A stretch of DNA of 64,000 nt from Pseudomonas yangonensis (lineage in GTDB: Bacteria > Pseudomonadota > Gammaproteobacteria > Pseudomonadales > Pseudomonadaceae): contig NZ_BLJU01000011.1 in the NCBI RefSeq assembly GCF_009932725.1, forward strand, positions 93,947 through 157,946, given 5' to 3'. Both the position numbers and the translations under genes were made by a program. The notes under the pieces are model-generated. The model saw nothing but the letters and a program-made list of their open reading frames with translations, ran no database searches and was not told where the DNA came from. Positions within the stretch are counted from its first letter, which is position 1; each line of letters begins with the position of its first letter. This document shows positions 23,394 to 33,016 of the stretch, piece after piece.

Positions 23394-26041
23394 CAGTCGT
23401 CCTCGGCTTGTGGCTGCGTGGTCAGCGGCAGGTGCAGGGTCAGGCTGGCACCACGGCCATCGAGGCCTTCGCCGACCGTGACGCGACCACCATGGGCACC
23501 GACCATGCCCTGGCAGATGGCCAGGCCCAGACCGGTGCCCTGGCCGCCGCGATCGCCCCGCGCTGCGGTGTAGAACATGTCGAAGATCTTCGCCCGTTCC
23601 GCCTCAGGAATGCCAGGGCCCTGATCGGCGACCACGAAGCGCAGCTCCTGCTCATCGTATTCCAGCGCCACGCGCAGGCGCCCGCCGGGCGGCGAGAAGC
23701 GCGCGGCGTTCTCCAGCACGTTGACCAGCGCCTGCTCGATCAGCGCCGCATGCACGTGCAGCAATGGCGGCTGTGGCGGCAGCAGGCATTCGACCTGCAA
23801 CGGCGCAAGCACCGCGCGCAGGCGCTGCAGGGCGCTGGCGACGATATCGCTGGGCGCCACCCAGTCGCGCGCCAGCTTGAGCCCGCCATGGCCGAGGCGG
23901 GTCATGTCGAGCAGGTTCTGGATATAGCGGTCGAGGCGCTCGGCCTCGTCGCGGGTGCCTTCCAGCAATTCACGGCGATCCGCCTCGGGGATCGCCTCGC
24001 CCAGCGCCAGCAGGCTGTCGATGGAACCGCGCATGGCCGTCAGCGGCGTACGCAGGTCGTGCGACACCGAAGCCAGCAGCGCGCTGCGCAGCTCCTCGGT
24101 CTGCCCGTGCAGGCGCGCCGCCTCCAGCTCCTCGGCCAGTTGCGCACGGGCCAGGGCCTGTGCCAGCGGTTGGCCAAGGGCAGCGATCAGGCGCCGCCGC
24201 TCATCGACCAACGGCGCGCCCTGCGCACTCTGCAGACCGATCAGCAGCAGCGGCCCCTCCTCCGCGCACAGCGGCCACCACCACCAGCGGCTGCCGGGCA
24301 GAGTATCGGTACCCAGACCCGCCGCCTGCTCGTGCTGCCAGGCCCAATCGGCAGCGGCGCGTTCGGCATCAAGCAATTCGGCGTGCAGGCCACCCTCGTG
24401 GCGCCACTGCCCGTCGGCGCTGCGTGACAGCAGCGTCAGCTGCACGTCCGGCCAGCCACCCAGTTGCTGCTCGGCCACCGCCAGCACGGCCTGGCGATCG
24501 GCGGCGACGGTAAGCTTGCGCGACAGCTCAAGCAGCGCCGTGGTTTCGCCCTGCGCCTGGCGCAACGCCTGCACCTGGCGCCGCTGGCGGCTGGCCAGGT
24601 TGCCGGTCAGCCCGGCCATGAGCAGGAAGAACAGCAGGGTCAGCACATCCTCCTGACGCTGGATCTGCATGGTCAGGGTCGGGGGGATGAACAGGAAGTT
24701 GTAGGCCAGGAACGACAGCCCCGCGCAGGCCAGCGCCGGGCCCAGGCTGCTGCGCACCGCCACCAGCAGCACGGAGGCGAGGAACACCAGGGAGATATTG
24801 GGCAGCTCCAGCACCCGCGCCAGGCCGAGGGAGATCAGCGTGGCACAGGCGGCGGCCAGCGTGGCCAGCAGGTAGTCGCGCCAGCGCGGCGCGATGCGCA
24901 CGCGCCGACCGGCCGGAGGCTGGGCCCCGGCCGCATCCAACACGCTCACTTCCAGCCCGGCACCGGCAGCCAGCAGGCGCTCGCCCAGGCCGCGGCCGAA
25001 CCAGCGCCGGCGCAGGCGCCGTGCGCTGCTGCCGACCAGGATCAGGCTGGCGCGGCGCTCGCGGGCATGGTCGAGCAGCGTGCGCGCCACCGAGTCGCCA
25101 TGCAGCGTCACCACCTCGCCACCGAGGCGCTCGGCCAGGCGCAGCGCCGCTTGCAGACGCCCACGTTGCTCCTCGTCCATGGCCCGGCGGCCGTCCACGT
25201 GCACCACCGACCAGGGCAGATGGCGGCGCTCGGCCACTCGGCAGGCGTGGCGCACCAGGCGTTCGGCCTCGCCGTCGCCGTCCACTCCCACCAGCAGGCG
25301 CCCGAGCAAACTGGGCGCGGCCTGGCCGAGCTGGCGGTAGCGCTGGTCGAGGTCGGCATCGACCCGCGCCGCGGCGGTCTGCATGGCCAGCTCGCGCAGC
25401 GCCGTGAGGTTGGTCGGCGAGAAGAAGGCATCGATGGCCGCACGCGCCTGCTCGGGCATGTACACCTTGCCGTCGCGCAGGCGTTCGAGCAGTTCGCGCG
25501 GCGGCAGGTCGACCAGCTGGATCTCGTCGGCTTCCTGCAGCACCCAGTCCGGCACCGTCTCGCGTACCTGCACGCCGGTGATATCGCGCACGCGATCGTT
25601 GAGGCTTTCCAGGTGCTGGACGTTGACCGTGGTGTAGACGTCGATGCCCGCGGCGAGCAGCTCCTGCACGTCCTGCCAGCGCTTGGCGTGGCGGCTGCCG
25701 GGGGCGTTGCTGTGCGCCAGCTCGTCCACCAGCGCCAGCTTGGGCGGGTCGGCGAGCAGGCCGTCGAGATCCATCTCGCTCAGCTCCAGGCCGCGATACG
25801 GCAGGCGCAGCGGCGGCTGTTGCGGCAGGCCCAGCAGCAGCGCCTCGGTTTCGCTGCGGCCGTGGCTTTCCACCACCCCGGCGCGCAACGCCACGCCCTG
25901 GCGCAGTTGCGCATGAGCGGCCTGGAGCATGGCGTAGGTCTTGCCCACGCCCGGTGCCGCGCCGAGAAACACCTTGAGCCGCCCGCGCCCTTCGCGGGGC
26001 AGGTCGGCGAGCAGCGCTTCGGCGCGCAGGCTGTCGTTCAT
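23393..26041 (-). CDS. kdpD: Sensor histidine kinase KdpD
   Basis: 882 residues. The N-terminal KdpD domain has Walker-type GAAPGVGKTY at 27-36. A universal-stress-protein-like domain follows (about 250-375). Four closely spaced membrane spans lie near 400-505 (DUF4118 region), then a GAF-like linker, HisKA with His in LASVSHDLRTPL near 660, and HATPase with DQGPGIPEAER and GQGTGLGLAI. It senses potassium limitation and phosphorylates KdpE. It is 10 bases downstream of kdpC, so kdpFABCDE is probably one transcription unit, as in other pseudomonads. Confidence 0.95.
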   Translation of the reverse strand: MNDSLRAEALLADLPREGRGRLKVFLGAAPGVGKTYAMLQAAHAQLRQGVALRAGVVESHGRSETEALLLGLPQQPPLRLPYRGLELSEMDLDGLLADPPKLALVDELAHSNAPGSRHAKRWQDVQELLAAGIDVYTTVNVQHLESLNDRVRDITGVQVRETVPDWVLQEADEIQLVDLPPRELLERLRDGKVYMPEQARAAIDAFFSPTNLTALRELAMQTAAARVDADLDQRYRQLGQAAPSLLGRLLVGVDGDGEAERLVRHACRVAERRHLPWSVVHVDGRRAMDEEQRGRLQAALRLAERLGGEVVTLHGDSVARTLLDHARERRASLILVGSSARRLRRRWFGRGLGERLLAAGAGLEVSVLDAAGAQPPAGRRVRIAPRWRDYLLATLAAACATLISLGLARVLELPNISLVFLASVLLVAVRSSLGPALACAGLSFLAYNFLFIPPTLTMQIQRQEDVLTLLFFLLMAGLTGNLASRQRRQVQALRQAQGETTALLELSRKLTVAADRQAVLAVAEQQLGGWPDVQLTLLSRSADGQWRHEGGLHAELLDAERAAADWAWQHEQAAGLGTDTLPGSRWWWWPLCAEEGPLLLIGLQSAQGAPLVDERRRLIAALGQPLAQALARAQLAEELEAARLHGQTEELRSALLASVSHDLRTPLTAMRGSIDSLLALGEAIPEADRRELLEGTRDEAERLDRYIQNLLDMTRLGHGGLKLARDWVAPSDIVASALQRLRAVLAPLQVECLLPPQPPLLHVHAALIEQALVNVLENAARFSPPGGRLRVALEYDEQELRFVVADQGPGIPEAERAKIFDMFYTAARGDRGGQGTGLGLAICQGMVGAHGGRVTVGEGLDGRGASLTLHLPLTTQPQAEDD

Positions 26042-26051
26042 CGAGCACTCG

Positions 26052-26609
26052 TCACTGGGTGGAAGTGGAAGGATTGTCGGCCAGCGCCAGGTTCAGAGCC
26101 AGTACATTGACCACCGCCGGGCCGAACAGCGGGCTCTCGGTGTGCGCTTCGATCAGGCGCAGCAGCTCCACCTCCGCCAGGCCACGGGCCCGGGCGATAT
26201 GGGGCGCCTGCCAGGCCGCCGCCTCGGGCGACAGGTGCGGGTCGAGGCCGCTGCCCGAGGTAGTCGCCAGTTGCATCGGCAGCGGCGCCTGGCCGCTCAG
26301 GCCGACGCCGGCCTGCTCGATGCGCTCGCGCAGTTGCGGGTTGCTCGGCGCCAGGTTGCTGGCGGCGCTGGCCACGGTGGCGTAATCGCCTGCCGAAGGG
26401 CGCGGCTGGAACCACTGATCGCCGTCGAAGGCCTGGGCGATCAGGCGGCTGCCGCGTACCTGGCCGGAATCGTCACGCAGCAGGCTGCCGGCTGCCTGAT
26501 CGGGGAAGGCCAGTTGCGCCACGCCGGTGACGCTCAAGGGATAGGCGACCCCGACCAACAGGGTCATGAAAGCCAGCGTGGCGATAGCGGGGCGGATATG
26601 GTCGAGCAT
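26052..26609 (-). CDS. kdpC: Potassium-transporting ATPase subunit KdpC
   Basis: 185 residues: one N-terminal membrane span ([20 protein letters not shown]), then the periplasmic KdpC domain with [37 protein letters not shown] and the ending [10 protein letters not shown]. It stabilises the KdpFABC complex and assists K+ binding. A GGAGACTCATC site precedes the start. The 210-base gap to kdpB is long for this operon and holds REP-like repeats. Confidence 0.95.
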   Translation of the reverse strand: MLDHIRPAIATLAFMTLLVGVAYPLSVTGVAQLAFPDQAAGSLLRDDSGQVRGSRLIAQAFDGDQWFQPRPSAGDYATVASAASNLAPSNPQLRERIEQAGVGLSGQAPLPMQLATTSGSGLDPHLSPEAAAWQAPHIARARGLAEVELLRLIEAHTESPLFGPAVVNVLALNLALADNPSTSTQ

Positions 26610-26632
26610 GATGAGTCTCCTGATTCAGATTG

Positions 26633-26799
26633 CCCCGGATTGCATCCGGGCTACGTCGCTTGGCTTGTGTCATTCGTCTTGGCGCCGTGCTCGCTTGTTT
26701 CGCGGATAACGACCGTGCATCCGGGCTCTTGTAGGAGCGAATTCATTCGCGATGGCCTTGCCTGCGGGACAGCCATATCGCGGATAAATCCGCTCCTAC
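26633..26799. repeat. REP-like repeats in the kdpB-kdpC gap
   Basis: A full palindromic element CCCCGGATTGCATCCGGGCT at 26633-26652, a remnant GCATCCGGGCT near 26717, and a GTAGGAG-type pair at 26731-26799. The last starts GTAGGAGCGAATTCATTCGC and ends with the inverse GCGGATAAATCCGCTCCTAC. Nothing coding is seen in the 210-base gap. Confidence 0.8.
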
Positions 26800-26819
26800 A
26801 GAACGGTCGAACAACGCAC

Positions 26820-28877
26820 TTACACCCAGCCCAACCCCACCAGCAGCAGGTCGAGCAGCTTGATGCCGACGAAGGGCGCGAGCAGTCCGCCGAGGCCGTA
26901 GATCAGCAGGTTGCGCCGCAGCAACTGGCCGGCGTCCAGCGCCTGAATGCGCACGCCGCGCAGCGCCAGAGGAATCAGCGCGACGATGATCAGGGCGTTG
27001 AACACGATGGCCGAAAGGATCGCGCTCTGCGGGCTGTGCAACTGCATCAGGTTGAGCGTGCCAAGCTGCGGGTAGATGCCGGCGAACAGCGCCGGGAGGA
27101 TGGCGAAGTACTTGGCCACGTCGTTGGCCACCGAGAAGGTGGTCAGCGCGCCACGGGTCACCAGCAGTTCCTTGCCCACCTGCACCACGTCGATCAGCTT
27201 GGTCGGGTCGCTGTCCAGATCCACCAGGTTGGCGGCCTCACGCGCGGCCTGGGTGCCGTCGTTCATGGCCAGCCCGACGTCGGCCTGGGCCAGTGCCGGG
27301 GCGTCGTTGGCGCCATCGCCGCACATGGCCACCAGCTTGCCTTCGGCCTGCTCGGCGCGGATGCGCGAGAGCTTCTTCTCCGGCGTGGCTTCGGCGATCA
27401 CGTCATCGACACCGGCCTCGGCGGCGATGGCGGCGGCGGTCAGCGGGTTGTCGCCGGTCACCATCACGGTGCGGATGCCCATGGCGCGCAGCTCGGCGAA
27501 GCGCTCGCGGATACCCGGCTTGACCACATCCTTGAGGTGGATGGCGCCGAGCAGGCGCCCGTCCCCGGCCACCAGCAGCGGCGTGCCGCCGCTCTGGGCG
27601 ATCTTCTCCACCTCGCGCGCCAGCGGCGCCGGCAGATCAGTTCGGCCCAGGCCGAGGTAGGCCAGCACGGCATCCACCGCGCCCTTGCGGTAGGCCACGC
27701 CCTTCACGTCGGCGCCGGACAGGCGCGTCTCGGCGCTAAAGGCGATCAGGGTCATGCCGCTGCGCTCGGGCACCTCCATCGGGTGCAGCGCCGCCAGGTA
27801 TTCGACGATGGACTTGCCCTCCGGCGTGTCGTCGCCCTGCGAGGCCAGCAGCGCCGCCTCGGCCAGCTCCAGCGTGGTGACGCCCGGCGCCTTGACCATG
27901 GCGCTGCAGCGGCGGTTGCCGAAGGTGATGGTGCCGGTCTTGTCCAGCAGCAGGGTGTGCACGTCACCGGCGGCCTCCACGGCGCGACCGGACTTGGCGA
28001 TGACGTTGAGGCGCACCAGGCGATCCATGCCGGCGATGCCGATAGCCGAGAGCAGGCCGCCGATGGTGGTGGGGATCAGCGTCACCAGCAGCGCCGCCAG
28101 GTAGATCAGCGGCAAGTCGCCACCGGCGAAGCGGGCGAACGGCTGCAGCGTGGCCACCACCAGCAGGAAGATCAGGGTCAGGCCGATCAGCAGGATATCC
28201 AGCGCCACTTCGTTGGGCGTCTTCTGCCGGCGCGCGCCTTCGACCAGGGCGATCATGCGGTCGAGGGTGGACTCGCCGGGGTTGGCGCTGATCCGCACCA
28301 GCAGCCAGTCCGACACCAGCCGGGTGTTGCCGGTGACCGCCGAGCGGTCGCCGCCGGACTCACGAATCACTGGTGCGGACTCGCCGGTAATCGCCGCCTC
28401 GTTGACCGCCGCCACCCCTTCGATCACCTCGCCGTCGCCGGGGATCAGCTCACCGGCCTCGACTCGTACCACGTCGCCCTTGCGCAGGCTGCTGGCCGGT
28501 ACGGACTGGATCTGCGCGCCGACCTGCTTGCGCGCCATCAGGCCCTGGCTGCCGGACTTGAGGCTGTCGGCGCGGGCCTTACCACGGCCCTCGGCCAGGG
28601 CCTCGGCGAAGTTGGCGAATAGCACGGTGAACCACAGCCACAGGGCGATCTGCACGCCTAAGGCAGTGCTTACTGCAGGGTTGGGGACAAAGCACAGCAC
28701 GCTGGTGACCAGCGCTGTCAGCTCCACCACCAGCATCACCGGCGAGCGCACCAGCTGGCGCGGGTCGAGCTTGACGAAGGCCTGCTTGAGGGCCGGGCGC
28801 CACAGCGCGCCGAGGCCGGTCTGCGGCTGGCTGCTGGACGATTGGGCGCTGCGTTGCGCCGTTACGGGGGCATTCAT
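26820..28877 (-). CDS. kdpB: Potassium-transporting P-type ATPase catalytic subunit KdpB
   Basis: 685 residues. P-type ATPase motifs: the TGES loop in [10 protein letters not shown], phosphorylated Asp in [28 protein letters not shown], and the hinge [22 protein letters not shown]. The start at 28877 (ATG) is preferred over an adjacent in-frame GTG because AAGGAG lies at good spacing. It hydrolyses ATP to drive K+ uptake through KdpA. It lies 13 bases downstream of kdpA. Confidence 0.95.
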   Translation of the reverse strand: MNAPVTAQRSAQSSSSQPQTGLGALWRPALKQAFVKLDPRQLVRSPVMLVVELTALVTSVLCFVPNPAVSTALGVQIALWLWFTVLFANFAEALAEGRGKARADSLKSGSQGLMARKQVGAQIQSVPASSLRKGDVVRVEAGELIPGDGEVIEGVAAVNEAAITGESAPVIRESGGDRSAVTGNTRLVSDWLLVRISANPGESTLDRMIALVEGARRQKTPNEVALDILLIGLTLIFLLVVATLQPFARFAGGDLPLIYLAALLVTLIPTTIGGLLSAIGIAGMDRLVRLNVIAKSGRAVEAAGDVHTLLLDKTGTITFGNRRCSAMVKAPGVTTLELAEAALLASQGDDTPEGKSIVEYLAALHPMEVPERSGMTLIAFSAETRLSGADVKGVAYRKGAVDAVLAYLGLGRTDLPAPLAREVEKIAQSGGTPLLVAGDGRLLGAIHLKDVVKPGIRERFAELRAMGIRTVMVTGDNPLTAAAIAAEAGVDDVIAEATPEKKLSRIRAEQAEGKLVAMCGDGANDAPALAQADVGLAMNDGTQAAREAANLVDLDSDPTKLIDVVQVGKELLVTRGALTTFSVANDVAKYFAILPALFAGIYPQLGTLNLMQLHSPQSAILSAIVFNALIIVALIPLALRGVRIQALDAGQLLRRNLLIYGLGGLLAPFVGIKLLDLLLVGLGWV

Positions 28878-28890
28878 CACGGTTTCTCCT

Positions 28891-30579
28891 TCAGAACGCC
28901 AGGTGTTCGGCCAGCGGGCCCAGGGCCAGCGCCGGCATGAAGGTCAGGCCACCCACCAGGAGGATGGTCAGGGTCAGCAGCACGACGAACAGCGGCCCAT
29001 GGGTGGGAAAGCTGTTCTGCCCCTGCGGTGCGGCGCGCTTGGCCGCCAGGCTGCCCGCGATCGCCAGCACCGGCAGGATGTAGCCGAAGCGCCCGAGCAG
29101 CATGGCCAGGCCGAGCATCAGGTCGTGGTATGTGGTGTCGGCGCCGAAGCCGGCGAAGGCCGAGCCGTTGTTGCCGGTGGCCGAGCCATAGGCATACAGC
29201 GCCTGGCTGAAGCCATGCGGGCCGGGGTTGCCGATGGAGGCCGCGGTGCCGGCGAAACTCACCGCCAGAGCGCCGAACACCAGCACGCCGAGCGGCATCA
29301 CCAGCAGCGTGGCGACCATCAGGCGCACCTCGCGTGCCTCCAGCTTCTTGCCCAGATAAGCCGGCGTGCGGCCGATCATCAGGCCGGCGAGGAATACCGC
29401 GATCAACACGAACAGCAGCATGCCGTAGAGGCCCGCGCCGACGCCGCCGAAGACGATCTCGCCAAGCAGCATATTGACCAGCGGCACCAGCCCGCCGAGG
29501 GCGCTGAAACTGTCATGCATGGCGTTCACCGAACCGTTGGACGCCGCCGTGGTGGTAGTCGCCCAGAGCGCCGAAGCGAAGCTGCCGAAGCGCGCCTCCT
29601 TGCCCTCCAGCGAGCCCACCTGCTCGATGGGCAGCCCCGCCAGCGCCGGGTTCGGCTGCAGCTCCGCCCAGGCGCACACCCCCAGGCCGATGACGAACAG
29701 CAGCAGCATGCTGGCGAGGATCGCCCGGCTCTGGCGCAGGTCACGCACGTAATGACCGAAGGTGAACACCAGCGCCGCCGGGATCAGCAGGATCGACGCC
29801 AGCTCCAGCAGGTTGCTCAGCGCCGTGGGGTTCTCGAACGGATGCGCCGAGTTGACGCCGAAGAAGCCGCCGCCGTTGGTGCCCAGTTGCTTGATGGCGA
29901 TCTGGCTGGCCGCCGGCCCCATCGGCAGGCTCTGCTCGCTGCCCTGCAGGGTGGTGGCCGAGATGTAGTCGCTGAAATTCTGCGGCACGCCCTGCCACAC
30001 CAGCAGCACGGCCAGCACCAGGCACAGCGGCAACAGGCCGTAGAGCACGGCGCGGGTGATATCGACCCAGAAATTGCCCAGGCGGTCGCTGGACTGCCGC
30101 GCCAAACCCCGGCACAGCACCACCAGCACCGCCAGGCCCACCGCCGGGCTGACGAAGTTCTGCACACCGAGGCCGAGCATCTGGCTGAAGTAGCTGAGCT
30201 GCGCCTCGCCGCTGTACGCCTGCCAGTTGGTGTTGGTGACGAAGCTCACCGCCGTATTGAACGCCAGGGGCAGGCTCATCCCCGCCACCTGCTGCGGGTT
30301 CAGCGGCAAGGCGCCCTGCAGCAGCAGGATGCTCATGAGCCCCAGCAGGCAGACCAGGCTGAAGACCAGCAGCGCCAGGGCGTAGCCGCGCCAGCTTTGC
30401 TCTCGCTCAGGGTCGACGCCGGCCACGCGGTAGCACAGGCGCTCCACCGGCAGCAGTACCGGGCTGAGCCAGGTGCGCTGGCCCTCCATCACGCGATAGA
30501 AGTAGCGCCCGAGAAAGGGTGCCGGTGCCAACACCAGCAGGGAAAAGGCCGCCAGCAGCAGCCAGTCGTAGTCGTGCAT
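28891..30579 (-). CDS. kdpA: Potassium-transporting ATPase K+-binding subunit KdpA
   Basis: 562 residues, about ten membrane spans, with the four pore-loop-like repeats of KdpA (for example [64 protein letters not shown]). The start at 30579 (MHDYDWLLL) is chosen for its GAGGAGG ribosome site; six extra upstream residues are possible in frame. It forms the selectivity filter and K+ pathway of the KdpFABC pump. It lies 10 bases after kdpF. Confidence 0.95.
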   Translation of the reverse strand: MHDYDWLLLAAFSLLVLAPAPFLGRYFYRVMEGQRTWLSPVLLPVERLCYRVAGVDPEREQSWRGYALALLVFSLVCLLGLMSILLLQGALPLNPQQVAGMSLPLAFNTAVSFVTNTNWQAYSGEAQLSYFSQMLGLGVQNFVSPAVGLAVLVVLCRGLARQSSDRLGNFWVDITRAVLYGLLPLCLVLAVLLVWQGVPQNFSDYISATTLQGSEQSLPMGPAASQIAIKQLGTNGGGFFGVNSAHPFENPTALSNLLELASILLIPAALVFTFGHYVRDLRQSRAILASMLLLFVIGLGVCAWAELQPNPALAGLPIEQVGSLEGKEARFGSFASALWATTTTAASNGSVNAMHDSFSALGGLVPLVNMLLGEIVFGGVGAGLYGMLLFVLIAVFLAGLMIGRTPAYLGKKLEAREVRLMVATLLVMPLGVLVFGALAVSFAGTAASIGNPGPHGFSQALYAYGSATGNNGSAFAGFGADTTYHDLMLGLAMLLGRFGYILPVLAIAGSLAAKRAAPQGQNSFPTHGPLFVVLLTLTILLVGGLTFMPALALGPLAEHLAF

Positions 30580-30589
30580 GGCCGCCTCC

Positions 30590-30679
30590 TCAACCACGTC
30601 CGGCGGTCAGCAGGGCCGACAGCAGGTAGGCGAAGAGGCCGACCACCAGGATCAGCGACACACCATCGATTGCGTTCAT
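30590..30679 (-). CDS. kdpF: Small membrane subunit KdpF
   Basis: 29 residues: an N-terminal [13 protein letters not shown], then [16 protein letters not shown]. It is a single hydrophobic helix of the size and composition of KdpF, which stabilises the KdpABC complex. It starts at an ATG with GTGGAG upstream and ends 10 bases before kdpA, the standard position. It is short enough to be missed by length cut-offs. Confidence 0.9.
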   Translation of the reverse strand: MNAIDGVSLILVVGLFAYLLSALLTAGRG

Positions 30680-30734
30680 CTACAAAACTCCACGATGCGG
30701 GGAATCCGCTCGCGAGCATTGTCGAAAGGCTGGC

Positions 30735-30775
30735 CGTAAAGATTCGATTGGCGCCCCGCCGCCGGGGCGTAAAGA
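30735..30775 (-). promoter_or_regulatory. Candidate KdpE operator: two direct CGTAAAGA repeats
   Basis: CGTAAAGA occurs at 30735-30742 and 30768-30775 (TCTTTACG on the kdp transcript strand), 33 bases or about three helical turns apart, 56-96 bases upstream of kdpF. A GC stem (CGCCCCG/CGGGGCG) lies between them. Tandem T-rich direct repeats upstream of kdpF fit an OmpR-family regulator. Assignment to KdpE is inference. Confidence 0.5.
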
Positions 30776-30950
30776 AATCGTATTGATGTGGTGGAATCAG
30801 CCCTGTGGGAGGCGCTTCAGCGGCGACAGGGCCGCTACGCTGCATGGACGTGGCACCCGTAGGGTGGTTAGCGGCGCAGAACACTACCCCGACAGATACT
30901 CCCGCGCGCAACGCGCCGCGTAACCCACCAGGCGATACCAAACCCACCCA

Positions 30951-32285
30951 TCAAACCAGCACATGCACCGCCAGCCCGACCACAGCGCAACCAGCAATGG
31001 TCTCGATCACCCCGCGCTTGAAAGCGAACAGGGCCAGCGCCGCGCCCAAGGCGATCAACGCCGACACCCAATCGAAGGTGCCGGCAAAGCCCTGCGGCCA
31101 GAGCACGTGATAACCAAAGAACAGCGCCAGATTGAGGATCACCCCCACCACAGCGGCGGTGATGCCGGTCAGCGGCGCGGTGAACTTCAGCTCGCCATGG
31201 GTCGATTCCACCAACGGCCCGCCGGCGAGGATGAACAAAAACGACGGCAGGAAGGTGAACCAGGTGACCAGGCAGGCCGCCAATGCCCCACTGGCGAAGG
31301 CCGAGTCGCCACCGAACACCGGCTGCCCATAGGCGCCGACGAAGGCGACGAAGGCCACCACCATGATCAGCGGCCCCGGCGTGGTCTCACCCAGGGCCAG
31401 ACCATCGATCATCTGCGTCGGCGTCAGCCAGCCGTAGTGGCCCACCGCGCCCTGATAGACATAGGGCAGTACCGCATAGGCACCGCCGAAGGTCAGCAGC
31501 GCCGCCTTGGTGAAGAACCAACCCATCTGCGTCAACGTGCCGTCCCAACCGAACGTCAGGGTCAGCAGGCCCATCGGTAGCAGCCAGAGCGCTGCGCCGA
31601 CCAGCAGGATCAGCGCCAGGCGGCTGGAACGAAAATGTGTGTGCGCCAGGCGCGTGTCGTCATCGATCATCGCTGGCGCATGCGCCCCGCCCTTTTCGCC
31701 ATGCCCACCACCGACCGCGAAGTGCTGCGGCGCCAGCCGCCCACCGATATAACCCACCAGCGCCGCGCCCAGCACGATCAGCGGGAACGGCAGCTGCAAC
31801 GCGAAAATGGCGACGAAAGCCGCCGCGGCAATGGCCCACAGCCAGGCGTTCTTCAACACCCGCCCGCCAATGCGCCAGGCCGCCTGCACCACGATGGCCG
31901 TCACCGCCGGCTTGATGCCGTAGAAGATCCCGGCCACCAGCGGTACATCGCCGAACGCCAGATAGACCCAGGACAGCGCGACCAGAATCAGCAGCGACGG
32001 CAACACGAAAAGCGCCCCGGCGATCACCCCGCCCCAGGTGCGGTGCATCAGCCAACCGATATAGGTGGCCAACTGCTGCGCCTCCGGCCCGGGCAGCAAC
32101 ATGCAGTAGTTCAGCGCATGCAGAAAGCGCCGCTCGGACAACCAGCGGCGCTTCTCCACCAACTCCTGATGCATGATCGAAATCTGCCCCGCCGGCCCAC
32201 CGAAACTGATCAGCCCCAGCTTCAGCCAGAACCAGAAAGCCTGCAGCAAACTGACCGGAGCGGGACGCGCAGCGGACTCGGACAT
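30951..32285 (-). CDS. chrA: Chromate transporter ChrA (two-domain type)
   Basis: 444 residues containing two homologous CHR halves. The first carries FGGPAGQISIMHQELVEKR and LPGPEAQQLATYIGW; the second carries TFGGAYAVLPYV, GWLTPTQMIDGLALGETTPG and GPLIMVVAFVAF. Many membrane spans are present. ChrA proteins export chromate by proton-driven antiport, and chromate is a structural analogue of sulfate. No chrB regulator is adjacent. Its presence in a neighbourhood of sulfate and molybdate importers is notable. Substrate is inferred from the family. Confidence 0.9.
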   Translation of the reverse strand: MSESAARPAPVSLLQAFWFWLKLGLISFGGPAGQISIMHQELVEKRRWLSERRFLHALNYCMLLPGPEAQQLATYIGWLMHRTWGGVIAGALFVLPSLLILVALSWVYLAFGDVPLVAGIFYGIKPAVTAIVVQAAWRIGGRVLKNAWLWAIAAAAFVAIFALQLPFPLIVLGAALVGYIGGRLAPQHFAVGGGHGEKGGAHAPAMIDDDTRLAHTHFRSSRLALILLVGAALWLLPMGLLTLTFGWDGTLTQMGWFFTKAALLTFGGAYAVLPYVYQGAVGHYGWLTPTQMIDGLALGETTPGPLIMVVAFVAFVGAYGQPVFGGDSAFASGALAACLVTWFTFLPSFLFILAGGPLVESTHGELKFTAPLTGITAAVVGVILNLALFFGYHVLWPQGFAGTFDWVSALIALGAALALFAFKRGVIETIAGCAVVGLAVHVLV

Positions 32286-33016
32286 CGAAGGGCTCCATCG
32301 GTGGAAAATATCGACCGGCCACTATAGCTGCAGAACATGACCGCCGCGCGACAGCGCACGAAAAATCACCATCGCCGCGCAGCCCTTGCTCCACCTGGCC
32401 TGGGCGAGTTTTCCCATAACTTATCCACAACGCTTTCCCCAGATTCTGTGCACGACACCCAGTAACCCGTCTTCGCCCTGCGCTGCTGTGGAGAACCCGA
32501 GCCAAGTGATTGATTAAAAGTGATATTCCGCCTGGCGATAACGCCAGCAGAGCGTCATTGGGCAAAAACTGAACGACCCACCGAGGTCCGCTTGAATGCT
32601 AGGTGTGGAGGGCTTTTGCAAAGGTTATCCACAGTGGTGTTAACAGAAATTGTGGGTGGCCGCGGGAAGGCTTGAATTCAGCCCAACGGCAAACCAACCA
32701 CATGGCATCTTGCCCACGAAGCGTGGACAGCTCGTGGTGGATGGGATAGCAAGTAGCCCGGACGCCCCCGCCCAACGGAGGATGAAAAAAGCGTCATCCA
32801 CCCTGCGGAGAATCGTGGCGTGGGGTGGACAACGCGGAGCTTGTCCACCATGCCTTGGGATAGGAACAGCAAGTAGCCTGGATAGAGCAAAGCGATACCT
32901 GAGGCAATCGCGATGATCAGTTTCGCGTTGCTCTAGCCATGCGATCGTTGATCTGCGCATGTCCGCACTCTCAGGGACATTGCCGGAATCACACCCCCGG
33001 ATTGCATCCGGCTACG
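32286..33016. other. 731-base intergenic region: DnaA-box-like sites and hairpins
   Basis: No convincing gene. Two exact TTATCCACA boxes (32421-32429 and 32625-32633) and a one-mismatch inverse box (TGTGGAGAA, 32487-32495) lie in the first half. The second half holds stems GGATG/CATCC (32779-32799) and GGTGGACAA/TTGTCCACC (32824-32849), and a degenerate REP copy at 32996-33015. Open frames here are short and have no recognisable protein features. Confidence 0.7.

Noticed and set aside
24464..30786. Very long plus-strand open frames (548, 893 and 878 codons) across the kdp region
   Set aside because: They lie antisense to kdpD, kdpC, kdpB and kdpA, which carry all expected motifs. The antisense products are low-complexity His/Gln/Ala/Arg-rich sequence, as is usual opposite GC-rich genes.
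32421..32633. Chromosomal replication origin
   Set aside because: Two DnaA-type boxes alone are not enough. There is no dnaA, dnaN, gidA or parAB gene nearby and no long AT-rich unwinding region.
32640..32960. A 106-codon minus-strand gene
   Set aside because: It crosses repeat stems, lacks a ribosome site and has no protein-like pattern.
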